64,000 nt of DNA from the NCBI RefSeq assembly GCF_965363235.1, contig NC_134846.1, forward strand, positions 62,609,121 to 62,673,120, in the 5' to 3' direction. The DNA is from Mytilus galloprovincialis (Eukaryota; Mollusca; Bivalvia; Mytilida; Mytilidae). The position numbers and the translations under genes are program-made. Shown piece by piece: positions 23,374 through 35,246 of the stretch; position 1 is the stretch's first letter, and every line of letters begins with the position of its first letter. A model generated the notes under the pieces. That model was not told the DNA's origin, made no database searches, and saw nothing but the letters and a program-made list of their open reading frames with translations.

Positions 23374-23435
23374 AACAATTGTTAATCAGTGTTTTGCTTA
23401 CACCGAACTTAACAATACACTGATTAACAATTGTT
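23374..23435. repeat. Perfect 19-bp inverted repeat
   Basis: The arms 'aacaattgttaatcagtgt' (23374-23392) and 'acactgattaacaattgtt' (23417-23435) enclose 24 nt; weaker pairing extends outward. It lies about 180 bp upstream of the start codon of the 78-residue gene, so it could be a small foldback insertion in its 5' flank. Confidence 0.6.
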
Positions 23436-23529
23436 ATATTAGTTACTTACATAAAACTTTATGTCTAATTTGTGTTATTTTGGATTAGGAATGAATGACA
23501 AGCACCGGGTCATAGATATTTACACCGAC

Positions 23530-24180
23530 AAATATGTACACCTTATGTAACAGTAAATTTTGTCCGGTAGTAAAATTTGTCCTCCAGACTTTTTTTCCTA
23601 GTTAATCAAGTCCATGTCCATGATTTTACTAGGAGTATAAGTCCTAGGACAAATGTTCCTAGGAAAATAAGTCCATAGCTAGTAAATTATGTCTGGCACC
23701 TGTTTTTCTAGGAAAAATTGTCCCAAGACTTGTTTTTCTTTATATAGTTTTATTATATCATAAATTATATTTAAAATTTCCTTATTTTTTCCAATTAAAA
23801 TGAAGGACATTTCCTTTATAATCTAATTAAAACATGAATATTGAGTTCCCACTGCTTATAACATTTTCCTTTTATAACAAAAGACATGGACATTTTTACT
23901 TAGAACAATTAATGACATGGACATGATTTCCTAGGAAAATTAGTCTGGGGACATGAATTTTATCAAACATTACTAAAACATAACATTTAAATTTCCATGG
24001 TTTAAATGTAATTGAATTTATTATATGATTTTAAAGGACATGATTACCTAGGAAAATTAGTCTGGGGACATATATTACTAACATCAGACTAAATATACTA
24101 GTAAATTCTGTAACCATGAACTTTTTATACTAGTAATGTTTGTCCGCCCAGACATATTTTACCAGGACAAATTTAACACT
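23530..24180. repeat. Degenerate short-motif array ('cctaggaaaattagtc')
   Basis: Variants of 'ctaggaaaa(t)tagtc' and 'ggacatgaatttt' recur irregularly through about 650 bp, mixed with 'actagtaaattntgtc' forms on both strands. It looks like a decayed minisatellite or a small foldback family. No coding capacity. Confidence 0.45.
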
Positions 24181-24232
24181 TACACTTACATGCTTACAGG
24201 ACAGTTAATCAATATAAATGATATAAATGACA

Positions 24233-24698
24233 TCATGTACTGTAGTACGCCGCTAGATTAAAACTGACGTTGAAAGGTAACACACGGCCAGCGAAAGCTC
24301 TTTTTTTTGAGAGCCCAGGTGGTCGTGTGGTCTAGCGGGACGGCTGCAGTGCAGGCGATTTGGTCTCACGATATCACAGTAGCATATGGGTTCGAATCCC
24401 GGCGAGGGAAGAACCAAAAATTTGCGAAATTTTAAATATATTTTATGATATAATAAAACAGATCTAACATTGTTGGGTTGATGTTTAGACGAGTTGTATA
24501 TACATTATGTACACAGCCATGTATCACCATCATTGATGGCGATCCGATGGATACATCTGTTGTAGAGTTGTCACTGACTCAGACGTACTTATAAATATAA
24601 TTATTTTCTGTGACTGTATATTACATTAATTTGTAGGATCCTTTACTATAGATAATTTAGCTGATCTGTAACAATAACATCTTCATGCCTTATATATC
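24233..24698 (+). mobile_element. tRNA-derived SINE, copy 1
   Basis: The head contains the polymerase III promoter: box A 'tggtctagcggg' (24328-24339) and box B 'ggttcgaatcc' (24389-24399), about 60 nt apart, as in a tRNA with a long variable arm. The body ('gatctaacattgttgggttg', 'gtttagacgagttgtatat') and a tail to 'ttcatgccttatatat' follow. Copy 2 begins directly at 24699. Confidence 0.75.
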
Positions 24699-24935
24699 AT
24701 GTACTGTAGTACGCCGCTAGATTAAAACTGACGTTGAAAGGTAACACACGGCCAGCGAAAGCTCTTTTTTGAGAGCCCAGGTGCAGTGCAGGCGATTTGG
24801 TGTCACGATATCACAGTAGCATGGGTTCGAATCCCGGCGAGGGAAGAACCAAAAATTTGCGAAAGCAAATTTACAGATCTAACATTGTTGGGTTGATGTT
24901 TAGACGAGTTGTATATATATATATATATATAAGAA
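24699..24935 (+). mobile_element. tRNA-derived SINE, copy 2, lacking box A
   Basis: It starts with the same 'catgtactgtagtacgccgc' as copy 1. A deletion of about 26 nt after 'gagcccaggtg' removes box A, while box B 'gggttcgaatcc' stays. It ends in (TA)n. Without box A it should not be transcribed by polymerase III on its own. Confidence 0.75.
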
Positions 24936-24939
24936 AATT

Positions 24940-26530
24940 ATTAAAAGATAATAACGGTTTCAATGCATCACTTTTTTACTAGTACTTTTACTGCTTCCGC
25001 AGATCTTCAGGTAATGTAGTCTGTTTCCCGGCCGTTATTGAAATTCTTGACAATACTTAATATTTGTATATTCCGAAGGCATACTGAATGTTTTACGGAG
25101 GGGACCAACCTACAGGTAATGTGACTTGTATATAAATAAAACAATTGATTGACGTTAACAATAGCACATGATGACGTTAACAAATACAAGGGAGACTACT
25201 AATGTCATTTTAAAACTTTAAAATGTTACGTTAAAATTAGAATATCATTTATCATTTAATCCCGGGTTGAGAATGTTTATGAATAATTCTTCTTTCTTCC
25301 TCCGGAGAAAATCATTTTGACGATTGACAATATACAATGGAAATATTTTAAATCGTCCATTAGAACAACGATGGAAATGGTCGTTTGCCCTGATGAGTGT
25401 TAAATCTTCATGGTTGGTTTGCTGTCTATGTAAAGTCATTCTAGTCCGCAGTTCATTTTTTGTCTCTCCAACATAGAATTCCTCACAATTTGAACATATG
25501 AGAGAATAGATGACGTTTGAACTTTTACAAGACATATTTTGCTTAACAGTAAAATGCTTTCCATTTTTGAAATAAATTGAACTTTTGTCTATTAAATTTG
25601 GACAAGTCATACATCGTTTATCGGTACATTTTTTTTACAATTGGCACAGTTTCATTAAAGTCAAATTTTGAAGATGTTAAATATCGTTTCAGACTTTTCG
25701 ACTGGCTTTTGCTGTTGATAATCTTCTTTTTCTGTAAGACTTTGTCCATTCTTTCACTCTTATGTAAATTTGTGTCAATTTGTCGTATGAAACTAAATAT
25801 GTCATAATTTCGCGGATTATAAGTTGTGACAAACGGAATAATTTTGTTTAAATTGTTCGATGATTCCTCGGTAGTTTTGGATCGCCGTGATTCTGTAGCA
25901 GTATAATTGGTCCTTTTGTCAGTGCCTTTTGAATTCCGTAATTTACAACTTGTTCCGGGTAGTGTTGCTTCTTTACATACGCTTTTAATTCTTTCAGTCT
26001 TTTATTGCGTAATATGTCTGTACTTGTAATAGTGATTATTCTTGACGCTAGATTAAAAGGTATATTTAATTTTACATGTTTTGGATGGTTTGAGTAAAAA
26101 TTTAAATGCATATGTGTATCAGTGTCTTTAGAGAAGATATCTGTGACAATTTTATTGTCTTCCGTTATAATAACCAAAATATCCAAAAACGGCATTTCCT
26201 TGACATTTCTGTTAATAGTGAAACGAATATATGGATTTAAAGAATTTAAATCAGAATGAAAATCTGAGACAGATATATCTGAATTCCAAATTATAAAACA
26301 ATCGTCAAGAAATCGTTTCCAGTTTTGACGTATGTAAATAGCAAATTCATTTCCGTACTTGTGACTCATTTTTTCGTATAATGATTGTTTCAAATATCCA
26401 AGTACCAAAGTGGCATATGAAGGCGCCATTTTAGTACCCATAGCTGTTCCTTTTTTCTGATGATAGTATGTTCCGTTAAATATGAAGTATATATAAAGTA
26501 ATATGAACAAGCAATATAATATGAACAAGT
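24940..26530 (-). mobile_element. Penelope-like element with RT and GIY-YIG domains (PLE-A), broken
   Basis: On the minus strand the RT palm and thumb come first (about 26480-25848: GTAMGTKMAPSYA, then RFLDDCFIIW with the catalytic DD, EMPFLDILVII), followed by a basic linker and then a GIY-YIG-type endonuclease domain with a CxxC knuckle (25610-25245: VIYSLICSNCEEFYVGETK, LRTRMTLHRQQ). RT before GIY-YIG is diagnostic of Penelope-like elements. The 5' half, including the RT fingers, is absent and about two breaks separate the domains. A 3' untranslated stretch runs to about 24940. A family R tail abuts the 5' side at 26562. Confidence 0.8.
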
Positions 26531-26561
26531 CTAAATTGAAAACTACGTTCAATGACAATAT

Positions 26562-26705
26562 AAAAAAAGAAGATGTGGTATAATTGCCAATGAGACAACT
26601 ATCCACAAAAGACCAAAATGACACAGACATTAACAACTATAGGTCACCGTACGGCCTTCAACAATGAGCAAAGCCCATACCGCATAGTCAGCTATAAAAG
26701 GCCCC
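26562..26705 (-). repeat. Family R tail fragment
   Basis: It contains 'aaaagaagatgtggtataat' and 'caccgtacggccttcaacaa', as at 12663. It joins directly to the truncated Penelope-like element, so the long frame crossing the junction is an artefact of both repeats. Confidence 0.65.
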
Positions 26706-27911
26706 ACCTATTTGCGTTGGATAAAAACAGCAATTTTTATACGTGTGCATGTAAAACTATATTTAAAAAAACGCATTTGACTAACACAGGTCATATATAG
26801 AAGTTTTGTTACTGAAAATTAATGTTTTCTCTTTGACATATTCCCCATTTCCATTTTCTTATTGGTAAAGTAGTCAGTGCTCTAGCTCGCAATATCTTAG
26901 TTGCTATTTGATCTAATCCTGTAGCCTTTTTACATTGATCTCCCCCACCCAGGGACTTTCTATACTAAAGTCCCTGCCCCACCCTAGTTTCTCTAGAGTG
27001 TAAACATGAAGAGGTTAACAAAAATATTATATGTTGTGTTATCTTTTAAAAGTTTAAGTACCTTTGTGTTTATTCAATGCTAAACTGGCATATGAAAACT
27101 GTATAAAAAATACACAGCTTTCCCCCATGTACTCTCATATTTGGCAATTGGGTGCTATATAGATGTCTAGAGAATTATACGGTTATAAATTAAGATGTTG
27201 GTTAAAACAAAGATAAATATAGACCAATTCAAGTACACCTTCTATGGTGCGACAAGACGACTATAAAGTGACCCCGTTTGGAGATACTTACTTAAAATAA
27301 TTATATACTAAGTTATACTATCGTATATACATTCATCTGAATCAGATAGAAATTAACATAATCAAGATCATCTATACATGTATAACCTATATATTTTTAA
27401 CACTTTTGTTTTAAACCTTCTACATATAGTGTTACTTGTTAATACAATTTGGGGCATGATAACCTTTTATGAAATAAAGCTGATTGATAAGAATGCTGAC
27501 AATCACCAGAGACATTGTATTATGTGTCTCTGCAATCACTTACACCAGTTTAAAAAAAAAAAACCAAAAAAAAAAAAAAACCAGTGTTTTGTGAATGAAC
27601 ACAAACGACGGCGAACGACATATTTATAGTCTTTTATTTCTTAGCTGTTTTTGTCAGTATATTGTCTTAATTTTGTATGCCATAACCATTTATGATGTAA
27701 ATGACATTATGTGTTTGTACTAATAAATATTGTCTATTGTCTAATAATTTAATTTTGGATGTAACGCGTCTTCTTATTGGCTGACGTTATTTTGTTATCA
27801 GCCCATAGACATAATTTAGTCATGTGACCGTGACGTGATCAACGTTTTTCGTGGTTTTCTACGGTTTAAAATGGAATTTAGAATTAAATTATAAGAAATG
27901 ACTGTAATATT
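26706..27911. other. Intergenic DNA upstream of GFER
   Basis: No exon was recognised. A-rich tracts at 27550-27580 give a lysine-rich chance frame. The segment 27740-27880 ('ggatgtaacgcgtcttctt', 'gtgaccgtgacgtgatcaac') resembles recurrent bivalve repeat text, from memory only. Confidence 0.4.
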
Positions 27912-28025
27912 TTTTCTGTCTATTCGAAATAACATAAAAAATGTGGTGCACACTATTAAATAACCCGCTAGGGGCGTTATTTAGTGTGACCAAATTTTTT
28001 ATGTTATTTCTTCATAGACAGAAAA
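27912..28025. mobile_element. 114-bp palindromic foldback element near the GFER start
   Basis: The arms 'ttttctgtctattcgaaata' and its reverse complement pair with few mismatches nearly to the centre ('aaataacccgc' / 'ggcgttattt'). It ends about 225 bp before the GFER start codon, so it sits in the promoter or 5' leader. Confidence 0.65.
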
Positions 28026-28250
28026 CAAATTAGTCGTTCCTTAATTGTTTAATGTCTGGTGTCAGAAAAAAAATCAGTCACATTAAAAAACACGTAGAAA
28101 TCCGGAATTCATTATACAAGAAGGGATACTTATAAGGGAAACTGCAAAGGAAAAAGCATAATATGACATTAAAAAACTTGAGTACTTCACGGGATCGAAG
28201 TCGCCGGTCATGAATATAGGCTCTACCGTTTCAATCAAAACGCACCCAAC

Positions 28251-31200
28251 ATGTCAGCCTCCAGTGGAACGTTCGTTGATCCAGACAAAAAACCTTGTCG
28301 AACATGTGTAGACGTTGAAACTTGGTTTAAGGGGACAGGAGGAACAGAAAAGGTTATTTATTGTTTATAGGAAATATACAGGTTGTTGTTGAAATGTATG
28401 TTTATGACTGTCTGACGTAATCCCGGCATAATTTATATCATCAGATCGGACACAACCCTTCAGCAAAAACCATTAGGGTATAAATGCCCTACTCCGTCAG
28501 TTTCAAACCGCCACCCGTCAAATAGTCATTTTCGGGTACCGTTAACCAGGTCAGGAATAACCACCAATTGGTGGATTATACCTCAATTGATGAATAATCC
28601 ACCAATTGACATATATTGATATATAGACCAATTGACGTATAAATGCAAGTTTTTTGTAATCAAATGCTACAGTTTACATCGGCCCAGGTTTCTGCGGAGA
28701 AAACCGAGGGTCCTGGTTGCTTATCCTGTGGTGTTATTAATGTGCTTATTCCACTGTAGGTCTTGACTAATGGTAACTCCAAGGTACTTTCAACTATCAA
28801 AAACTTCTAGTTGGTGTCAGTGCAAGGTGTATGTTGTTTGCAGGGTGTTGCGATTGTTAAATATCCTCATGACTGCACTTTTCTGGATGGAAACACATCT
28901 GCCACTTGTGTTCTCACTCTTCCAAAGCAGTGAGGTATCTCTGTAGAGTTACAGCATCATCAGGATTTCTAATTTTCCTGTACACCAGGCTATTGTCCGC
29001 AAACAACCTTACATCTGAAGATGTACACTCTGGCATGTCATTGATATATGTCAGGAATAGTAGAGGACCTAAGACTGTCATGACTGTCCCTTGTGGAACT
29101 CCTGATATTACATCTAAAGGAGTTCATGTATGTCCTTCTGGAACAATTGACTGGGTTCTACTGCTTAGAAAGTCCTTTATCCAGTTCAATGTTGATCCTT
29201 TCACCCCGTAGTGTGCCAGTTTCAAAAGCAAGCGTTCGTGTGGTACCTCGTCGAAGGCTTTTGAAAAATCCAGTAAGATGATGTCAGTGTGGTGCCCCTG
29301 GTCCATGTTTTTGGCAATCTGGTTTAGTGTTACAATGTACAACTAATTGGGTCTCGCAGGAATGTCGACTTCTGAATCCATGTTGTTCGTCGCATAGAAT
29401 GTTGTGTCGATCAAAGTGATCCATTACTGTGCTATGAATAATATGCTCTAGTAGTTTGCATGCTATGGATGTCAATGACACAGGCCTGTAATTTGAGGGT
29501 TGGTGTTTCTCTCCTTTCTTGAAGATTGGCACGATGTTTGCTTTGCGCCATTCATGTAATCTTACCCTCGTCCAGGGAAAGCTGGAACATCGGGGAAAGA
29601 TAAGGAGCTAGTGATTCATCTGCCTGTTTGAGAATGTATGCTGGAACTTCATCAGGGCCTGTTGCTTTGAATGGTCGGAGTCCCTTTAAGAATTTGTAGA
29701 CACCTCTTTCATGAATGACGATATTGTCCATGGTTGGATGTGGACTTGTGCCTATGTCAGGAAAGGTACCGGTATCTTCTTTGGTGTACACTGACTGGCA
29801 TTGCTGATTCAGTATAGATGCCTTAGTATCTGTGTCACTATGTAGGAAGCCATCTTTTGACTTCAAGGTCACAATCTGGGATGCATCTTGTTTCCGGCTC
29901 TTCACATACTAGTATGACCAGAATCTTTTAGGGTTTTTCTCCAAGTTGTTGCTTACAATATCTTCCATGTAATTACTGTGAGCTTGTCTAGCCTCCTTCT
30001 GAAGTTATGATTTCAGATATACCCTGGTATGTGTTTCTTCTTGTCTCACGTTTTCCCACTGCTTTTGGCAAGGGTATAAGCCCTCTGCTTTTTGTTACTG
30101 AGTCGTTTAAGATCTGAGTTCATCCATGGATGGGAATGTTTTGTTAATGTCTTCCTGGTTGGTACATGTTGGTTGATGGCATCTAAAATCAAGCCTTTTA
30201 TGTTGGTCCAAAGGCTGTTAACATCCTCAAAATCTGTGTTTTTAAAGATGTTCTATTTTTCTTTGAGGTGTTGATTAATCATGGCAATGTTAGCTTTTTT
30301 CCATAGATATATTTTTCTCTTTTACAGTCTACTCCTGTATTCGAATTTTGTTTCAATTAAAAAAAAATATGGGTAGGGGAGTACGAATTGCCATGCAATA
30401 CTCTCAGAATACTTGTTATTGAAACTTTGAATTTCAAAGTAAATATTAGACTAGTTACAAATTTGGCTGAATCACAACCACGATGCTTGAGTTAGGAGCT
30501 GGTATGATCTTAGTACTCAATATTCTTAAAATTTGATTCTACATTGTGGTTTTTCAGAATTTTATTTTCTTTTATCACCAGCAGTGTTTCTATTGATTCA
30601 ATCAATACCTGCATCAGCATAAGTGATTTTAAAATTAATTGCCTTGTATACTCATGGGTTTAATAGCTTATTGTTTATTTCTTAATAATAAAATTTACCG
30701 TAGTTATTTTTATTTCATCAAAAAAATGAGGCCAGTTTTTGCTTGTATGTATTTGACACATACATGTACAATGATGTATATAAGTGTTGCTTAATTATCA
30801 AATAAGATTTAAATTTTCTTCTAGATGTCTTGTATATTGTAGTATAATTCACTATAAACTATATATTTGATTATTTTATTTATTATAGGAAGGGGGTCCA
30901 AGAAGGAGAAGAAAACCTGTAACCAAGGAATGTCCATTATATGGAGATGAATTGGGTAGGAACACCTGGTCATTCCTGCATACTACAGCTGCTTTATACC
31001 CAGACAATCCAACAACAGAACAACAATCTGACATGAAACAATTCATACATCTCTTCTCGAAATTCTATCCCTGTGAATATTGTGCTGAAGATTTGAGAGA
31101 AAAGTAAGTGTATACATACCAAATAGGTTTTATAGTGAGACACATGTTTTTTTTTTTGTTTATCCCTCACATTTCCATATACAATCTAAAGTAATGCTGG

Positions 31201-32026
31201 ACCACATCTTTGAATGTGAACACAATGTCGGGAATCATTAAGTACAGTCTAAGCACCATTGTCTTAGTTTTTACATGTCTGAGTTATTTCCTTTCGCTAC
31301 CTTACACTAAGAAATTTTTTGGTTTCAATATGACAATTTTCATATTATTTCAACAAAATAATTTTAGATTTTAACACAATGTCATAAGTTACATTTACAA
31401 ATGTACCAATGTCACCATGAAATACAAGTCAATATGAAAATAAGAAGACAACTATCCACCAGAGACCCAAAGCCATTGATGTAAACAACTATAGGACATC
31501 CTTCAGTTAGTATTTAACAATGAACAAATTAATTGTTCTTATCATTAGCCAATTAAATTATGAAACCGCTAACAGAAAGATGATTGATGAAACAATATGA
31601 CTAGTCAGTTTCAATAGTAACAATAGTTAAAACAGATTGTTAATTTCTGTGTCATTTGATATCTTGGCAAGCATACCACATTTTCTCTTTTATAGTCATG
31701 GGTCCACTAACAAATAAGCAAACTCATGTACATGATGTTCTTATAACACAGTAAAAAAATAGTGGTTGTAAAGTAATGTTTTACCTGTAACCAATGTTTC
31801 TTAAAACAATTATCCTATTTTATTGAGAATCACATATTTATCTTCTCATTGTTATATTTTCAGTTTGAAGACAAATACTCCAGATACCTCCAATCAATTC
31901 AATTTCTCCCAATGGATGTGTAGGTTACATAATGATGTAAACAAAAAGTTAGGAAAGCCGATTTTTGATTGTAGTAAAGTAAATGAACGCTGGAGAGATG
32001 GTTGGGCAGATGGAAGTTGTGATTGA
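28251..32026 (+). CDS. GFER: FAD-linked sulfhydryl oxidase (ALR/Erv1), complete gene
   Basis: Three exons (28251-28352, 30889-31103, 31864-32026) with GT-AG borders give 159 residues. The enzyme reoxidises Mia40/CHCHD4 in the mitochondrial intermembrane space, passing electrons from a CxxC pair through FAD to cytochrome c or oxygen. Visible are the N-terminal shuttle CRTC (residues 16-19), the FAD-domain core from W61 with HTTAALYPD, the active-site motif YPCEYC (Cys96 and Cys99; vertebrates have CEEC), [20 protein letters not shown] and the GSCD terminus with its intersubunit Cys. The two extra cysteines of the human loop after the active site are absent. The N-terminal CxxC marks this as the long, shuttle-bearing form, shorter than the human 205-residue protein. 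Intron 1 holds a dead LINE. AATAAA lies 85 nt after the stop. Confidence 0.97.
28565..28608. repeat. Perfect 15-bp inverted repeat in GFER intron 1
   Basis: The arms 'caattggtggattat' and 'ataatccaccaattg' enclose 14 nt; further 'caattga' motifs surround it. It lies just outside the LINE's 3' boundary. Confidence 0.55.
28680..30310 (-). mobile_element. Dead non-LTR retrotransposon (LINE, CR1/Jockey-like) in GFER intron 1
   Basis: On the minus strand one reads an endonuclease-RT linker ([19 protein letters not shown]), then [39 protein letters not shown] (motif A), then FADNSLVY where FADDSLVY is expected, and finally [17 protein letters not shown] and [10 protein letters not shown]. Frameshifts separate 29552-29905, 29284-29532 and 29124-29342, stops occur in the linker and thumb, and the second catalytic Asp of motif C is Asn. 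The 5' end (ORF1, endonuclease) is missing. It is antisense to GFER. The clade assignment is tentative. Confidence 0.85.
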
Positions 32027-32110
32027 TGAAGGTCAAAGTTTAGATTCCAAGCCATCTGTGATTCATTTACTGTTTTTATATAGATGTTTTTATTAAATAT
32101 AAATGAGGTC

Positions 32111-32116
32111 AATAAA
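32111..32116 (+). terminator. GFER polyadenylation signal AATAAA
   Basis: Canonical hexamer 85 nt after the GFER stop codon; an ATTAAA variant lies about 20 nt before it. Confidence 0.7.
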
Positions 32117-32408
32117 TGACTTTATGAAAGAAATTGTTAAACTGTAGATGCACTAATATACATGGACACCAATTTTCATAGGTGGAGGAAAAATTGTATT
32201 TTAGTGTAAACAATGTTTTTGTGGTTTGGGGAATTCTACAAAATATTAAATTTGTATTTTGTTGAACTCTTTTCCAAAGTATTTGAAATCTGTTGTTTCT
32301 TTACTGCAAATTGATAACTTCACTGAATGCAGGGCTTCACTGTTATGAACTGTAAAAAAAAAAATTGAGAATGGAAATGGGGAATGTGCCAAAGAGACAA
32401 TATATATG

Positions 32409-32497
32409 TTTATTTGTATACATACATGCAGACCTGGATTGTGATATAATATATATATATATCACAATCCAGGTCTGCATGTATGTATACAAATAAA
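32409..32497. repeat. 89-bp palindrome, 40-bp perfect arms
   Basis: The left arm begins 'tttatttgtatacatacatg' and the right arm ends with its reverse complement; the centre is (AT)n. It is bounded on the left by a 45-bp tail of the Penelope-like family (32355-32400, 'gagaatggaaatggggaatg') and on the right by a family R tail fragment (32500-32550). It lies about 380 bp downstream of GFER. Confidence 0.8.
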
Positions 32498-32809
32498 AAG
32501 ATTTGGTGTGATTGCCAATGAGACAACTCTTCACAAGAGACAAAATGACACTGTCCATTTTGTTTATCCATAGTTATATAGAAAATGAACAGGTAGATTA
32601 TTTTGTAAAAGCATCTCATCAGTTTCATCCTATTAAAATGGTTTTAAAAAAAAAAATTATCTTTCGTAACTTTTATACATTGTAGGAAATTATTGTTTAC
32701 TTATGATGCTAATGATATTATGTTCATATTAAAGTTAACAGAGTTTTTGTCTCACCTGAACTAAATAGAAAAATCTAGAATAAGAGATGCTGTTTCTGGG
32801 GTCTGCAGC

Positions 32810-33419
32810 ATCTTCAACCATGTATTAGTTTGTAGTTAAGTAAATTTAAGGGAGAAAAGATGTATGATGTCCAGTTGTATTGGCATTTACATATCTGTTT
32901 TCCATGGAAATTATTTTCCCCAGCCATTTTGGTCAATATTTATTGACTAAAACTTTTGTTCAAATTACATGATAAATTAAAGTTTGTGATTATGTCAGTT
33001 TAAAGGAAACACTTCTGGTAGGTCAATGATATTTGGTATACAGTTGTACATTATCATTGGGACATCTGATTTTCATGGAGATATTTGGTCCTGTCCTTTC
33101 ATGCAATGGTCTATTGACTTTGAAAGTTTTCTCATAGTTAACACGTTAAAGTCTGATAATTCAATTTAAGATGAACCACTTATGACAAGTCAATGATTAT
33201 TGGTTTGAACTTTTATCAGCATTAGGACATCTCATTTCCATTAGTATGATTTAGCCCAGTCCATTCAGTCATGGTCTATTGACTGATAATTTGACTTTTG
33301 CCGGTTTAATTGTGAATTTTTGTGATTATGTCAGTTTAAGATGAACCACAAATGGTGAGTTAATGATATTTGGTATGTAGTAGTTTCAGCATTTGCATCT
33401 GTTTTCTATGGTGTTTTTT
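32810..33419. repeat. Decayed tandem array, ~175-bp period
   Basis: Anchors such as 'gattatgtcagtttaa' (32988, 33328), its variant at 33152, and 'tcaatgatatttggta' / 'catggtctattgactt' recur three to four times with substantial divergence. The array runs directly into element A4 at 33420. Confidence 0.6.
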
Positions 33420-34676
33420 AGCTCACCTGGCCCAAAGGGCCAAGTGAGCTTTTCCCATCACTTTGCGTCCGTCGTCGTTAACTTTTACAAAAATCTTCTC
33501 CTCTGAAACTACATGGCCAAATTAAACCAAACTTGGCCACAATCATCATTGGGGTATGTAGTTTAAAAAATGTGTCCAGTGACCCGGCCAACCAACCAAG
33601 ATGGCCGCCATGGCTAAAAATAGAACATAGGAGTAAAATGCAGTTTTTGGCTTATAACTGAAAAACCAAAGCATTTCGAGCAAATCTGACATGGAGTGAA
33701 ATTGTTTATCAGGTCAAGATCTATCTGCCCTGAAATTTTCAGATGAATCGGACAACCTGTTGTTGGGTTGCTGCCCCTGAATTGGTAATTTTAAGGAAAT
33801 TTTGCTGTTTTTGGTTATCTTGAATATTATTATAGATAGAGAGAAACTGTAAACAGCAATAATGTTCAGCAAAGTAAGATTTACAAATAACTCAGCGTGA
33901 CTGAAATGGTCAGTTGACCCCTTTAGGAGTTATTGCCCTTTATAGTCAATTTTTAACCATTTTTCGTAAATCTTAGTTATCTTTTACAAAAATCTTCTCC
34001 TCTGAAACTACTGGGCCAAATTAATCCAAACTTGGCCACAATCATCTTTGGGGTATCTAGTTTAAAAAATGTGTCCGTTGACCCGGCTATCAAATCAAGA
34101 TGGCCGCCACGGCTTAAAATAGAACATAGGGGTAAAATGCAGTTTTTGGCTTATAACTCAAAAAACAAAGCATTTAGAGCAAATCTGATTGGGGTAAAAT
34201 TGTTTATCAGGTCAAGATCTATCTGCCATGAAATTTTCAGATGAATCGGACAACCTGTTGTTGGGTTGCTGCCCCTGAATCGCTAATTTTAAGGAAATTT
34301 TTCTGTTTTTTGTTATTATCTCGAATATTATTATAGATAGAGATAAACTGTAAACAGCAATAATGTTCAGCAAAGTAAGATTTACAAATAACTCAACATG
34401 ACCGAAATGGTCAATTGACCCCTAAGGAGTTATTGCCCTTTATAGTCCATTTTTAACAATTTTCGTAAAATTTTTATTAACATTTTCCACTGAAACTACT
34501 GGGCCAAGTTCATTATAGATAGAGATAATTGTAAGCAGCAAGACTGTTCAGTAAAGTAAGATGTACAAACACATCACCATCACCAAAACACAATTTTGTC
34601 ATGAATCCATCTTCTTCCTTTGTTTAATATTCACATAGACCAAGGTGAGCGACACAGGCTCTTTAGAGCCTCTAGT
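33420..34676 (-). mobile_element. Hairpin-ended element family A, copy A4
   Basis: Reverse orientation: it opens with 'agctcacctggcccaaaggg' and closes with the AGGCTCTTTAGAGCCT hairpin and 'ctagt'. It holds two ~500-bp units. A GTC-rich remnant replaces the longer (GAC)n tract of copies A2 and A3. No coding capacity. Confidence 0.75.
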
Positions 34677-35246
34677 TTTGGCCCTAACTTTCATTATGGT
34701 TCTATAATTTGGAAACATTAGAATAGATAACCCGTTAAACTCGTTGCCATACAATTTCAACATATGCATTATTGTTTCAGGAAGAATTTTCTTTTTGTCA
34801 ATATTTGATTTCGTTGTTTGACCAAAGGTTGCATACATGCATTTAGAAAATGTGCACTTCGTTCAACATTTAAATTCGTGTGTCAACTTAATCCATGAGA
34901 TCCACAAAAATTAGTAACCCACAAATAATAATGCAAAAAGTAAAATCACAAAAATACTGAACTCCGATGAAATTCAAAATTTAAATGACAAATCAAAGAA
35001 GTAAAATTCATCAAACGAATAGATAACTTGGTACAGACATTTTTATACGACCGCAAACATTTAAATGTTTTTGGTCGTATATTGGTAACACGTCGTAGTC
35101 GTCAGCGTCGTCCGAAAACGGATTGTTTCCGCATACTAACTTTTGAATAAGTAAAAAGAAATCAATAAAATTTTAACACAATGTTTATAAACACAAAAGG
35201 AAGCTTGGGATTGGGGTCATGGTCCCAAAGGTTTAGGAATAAGGGG

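Noticed and set aside
24311-24411. Possible tRNA gene with box A and box B
   Set aside because: The flanking body, the tail and the second adjacent copy show that it is a tRNA-derived SINE, and the ends do not pair as an acceptor stem.
26530-26636. N-terminal 35-50 residues of the long minus-strand RT frame
   Set aside because: They derive from the adjoining family R tail and AT-rich junction, not from the RT.
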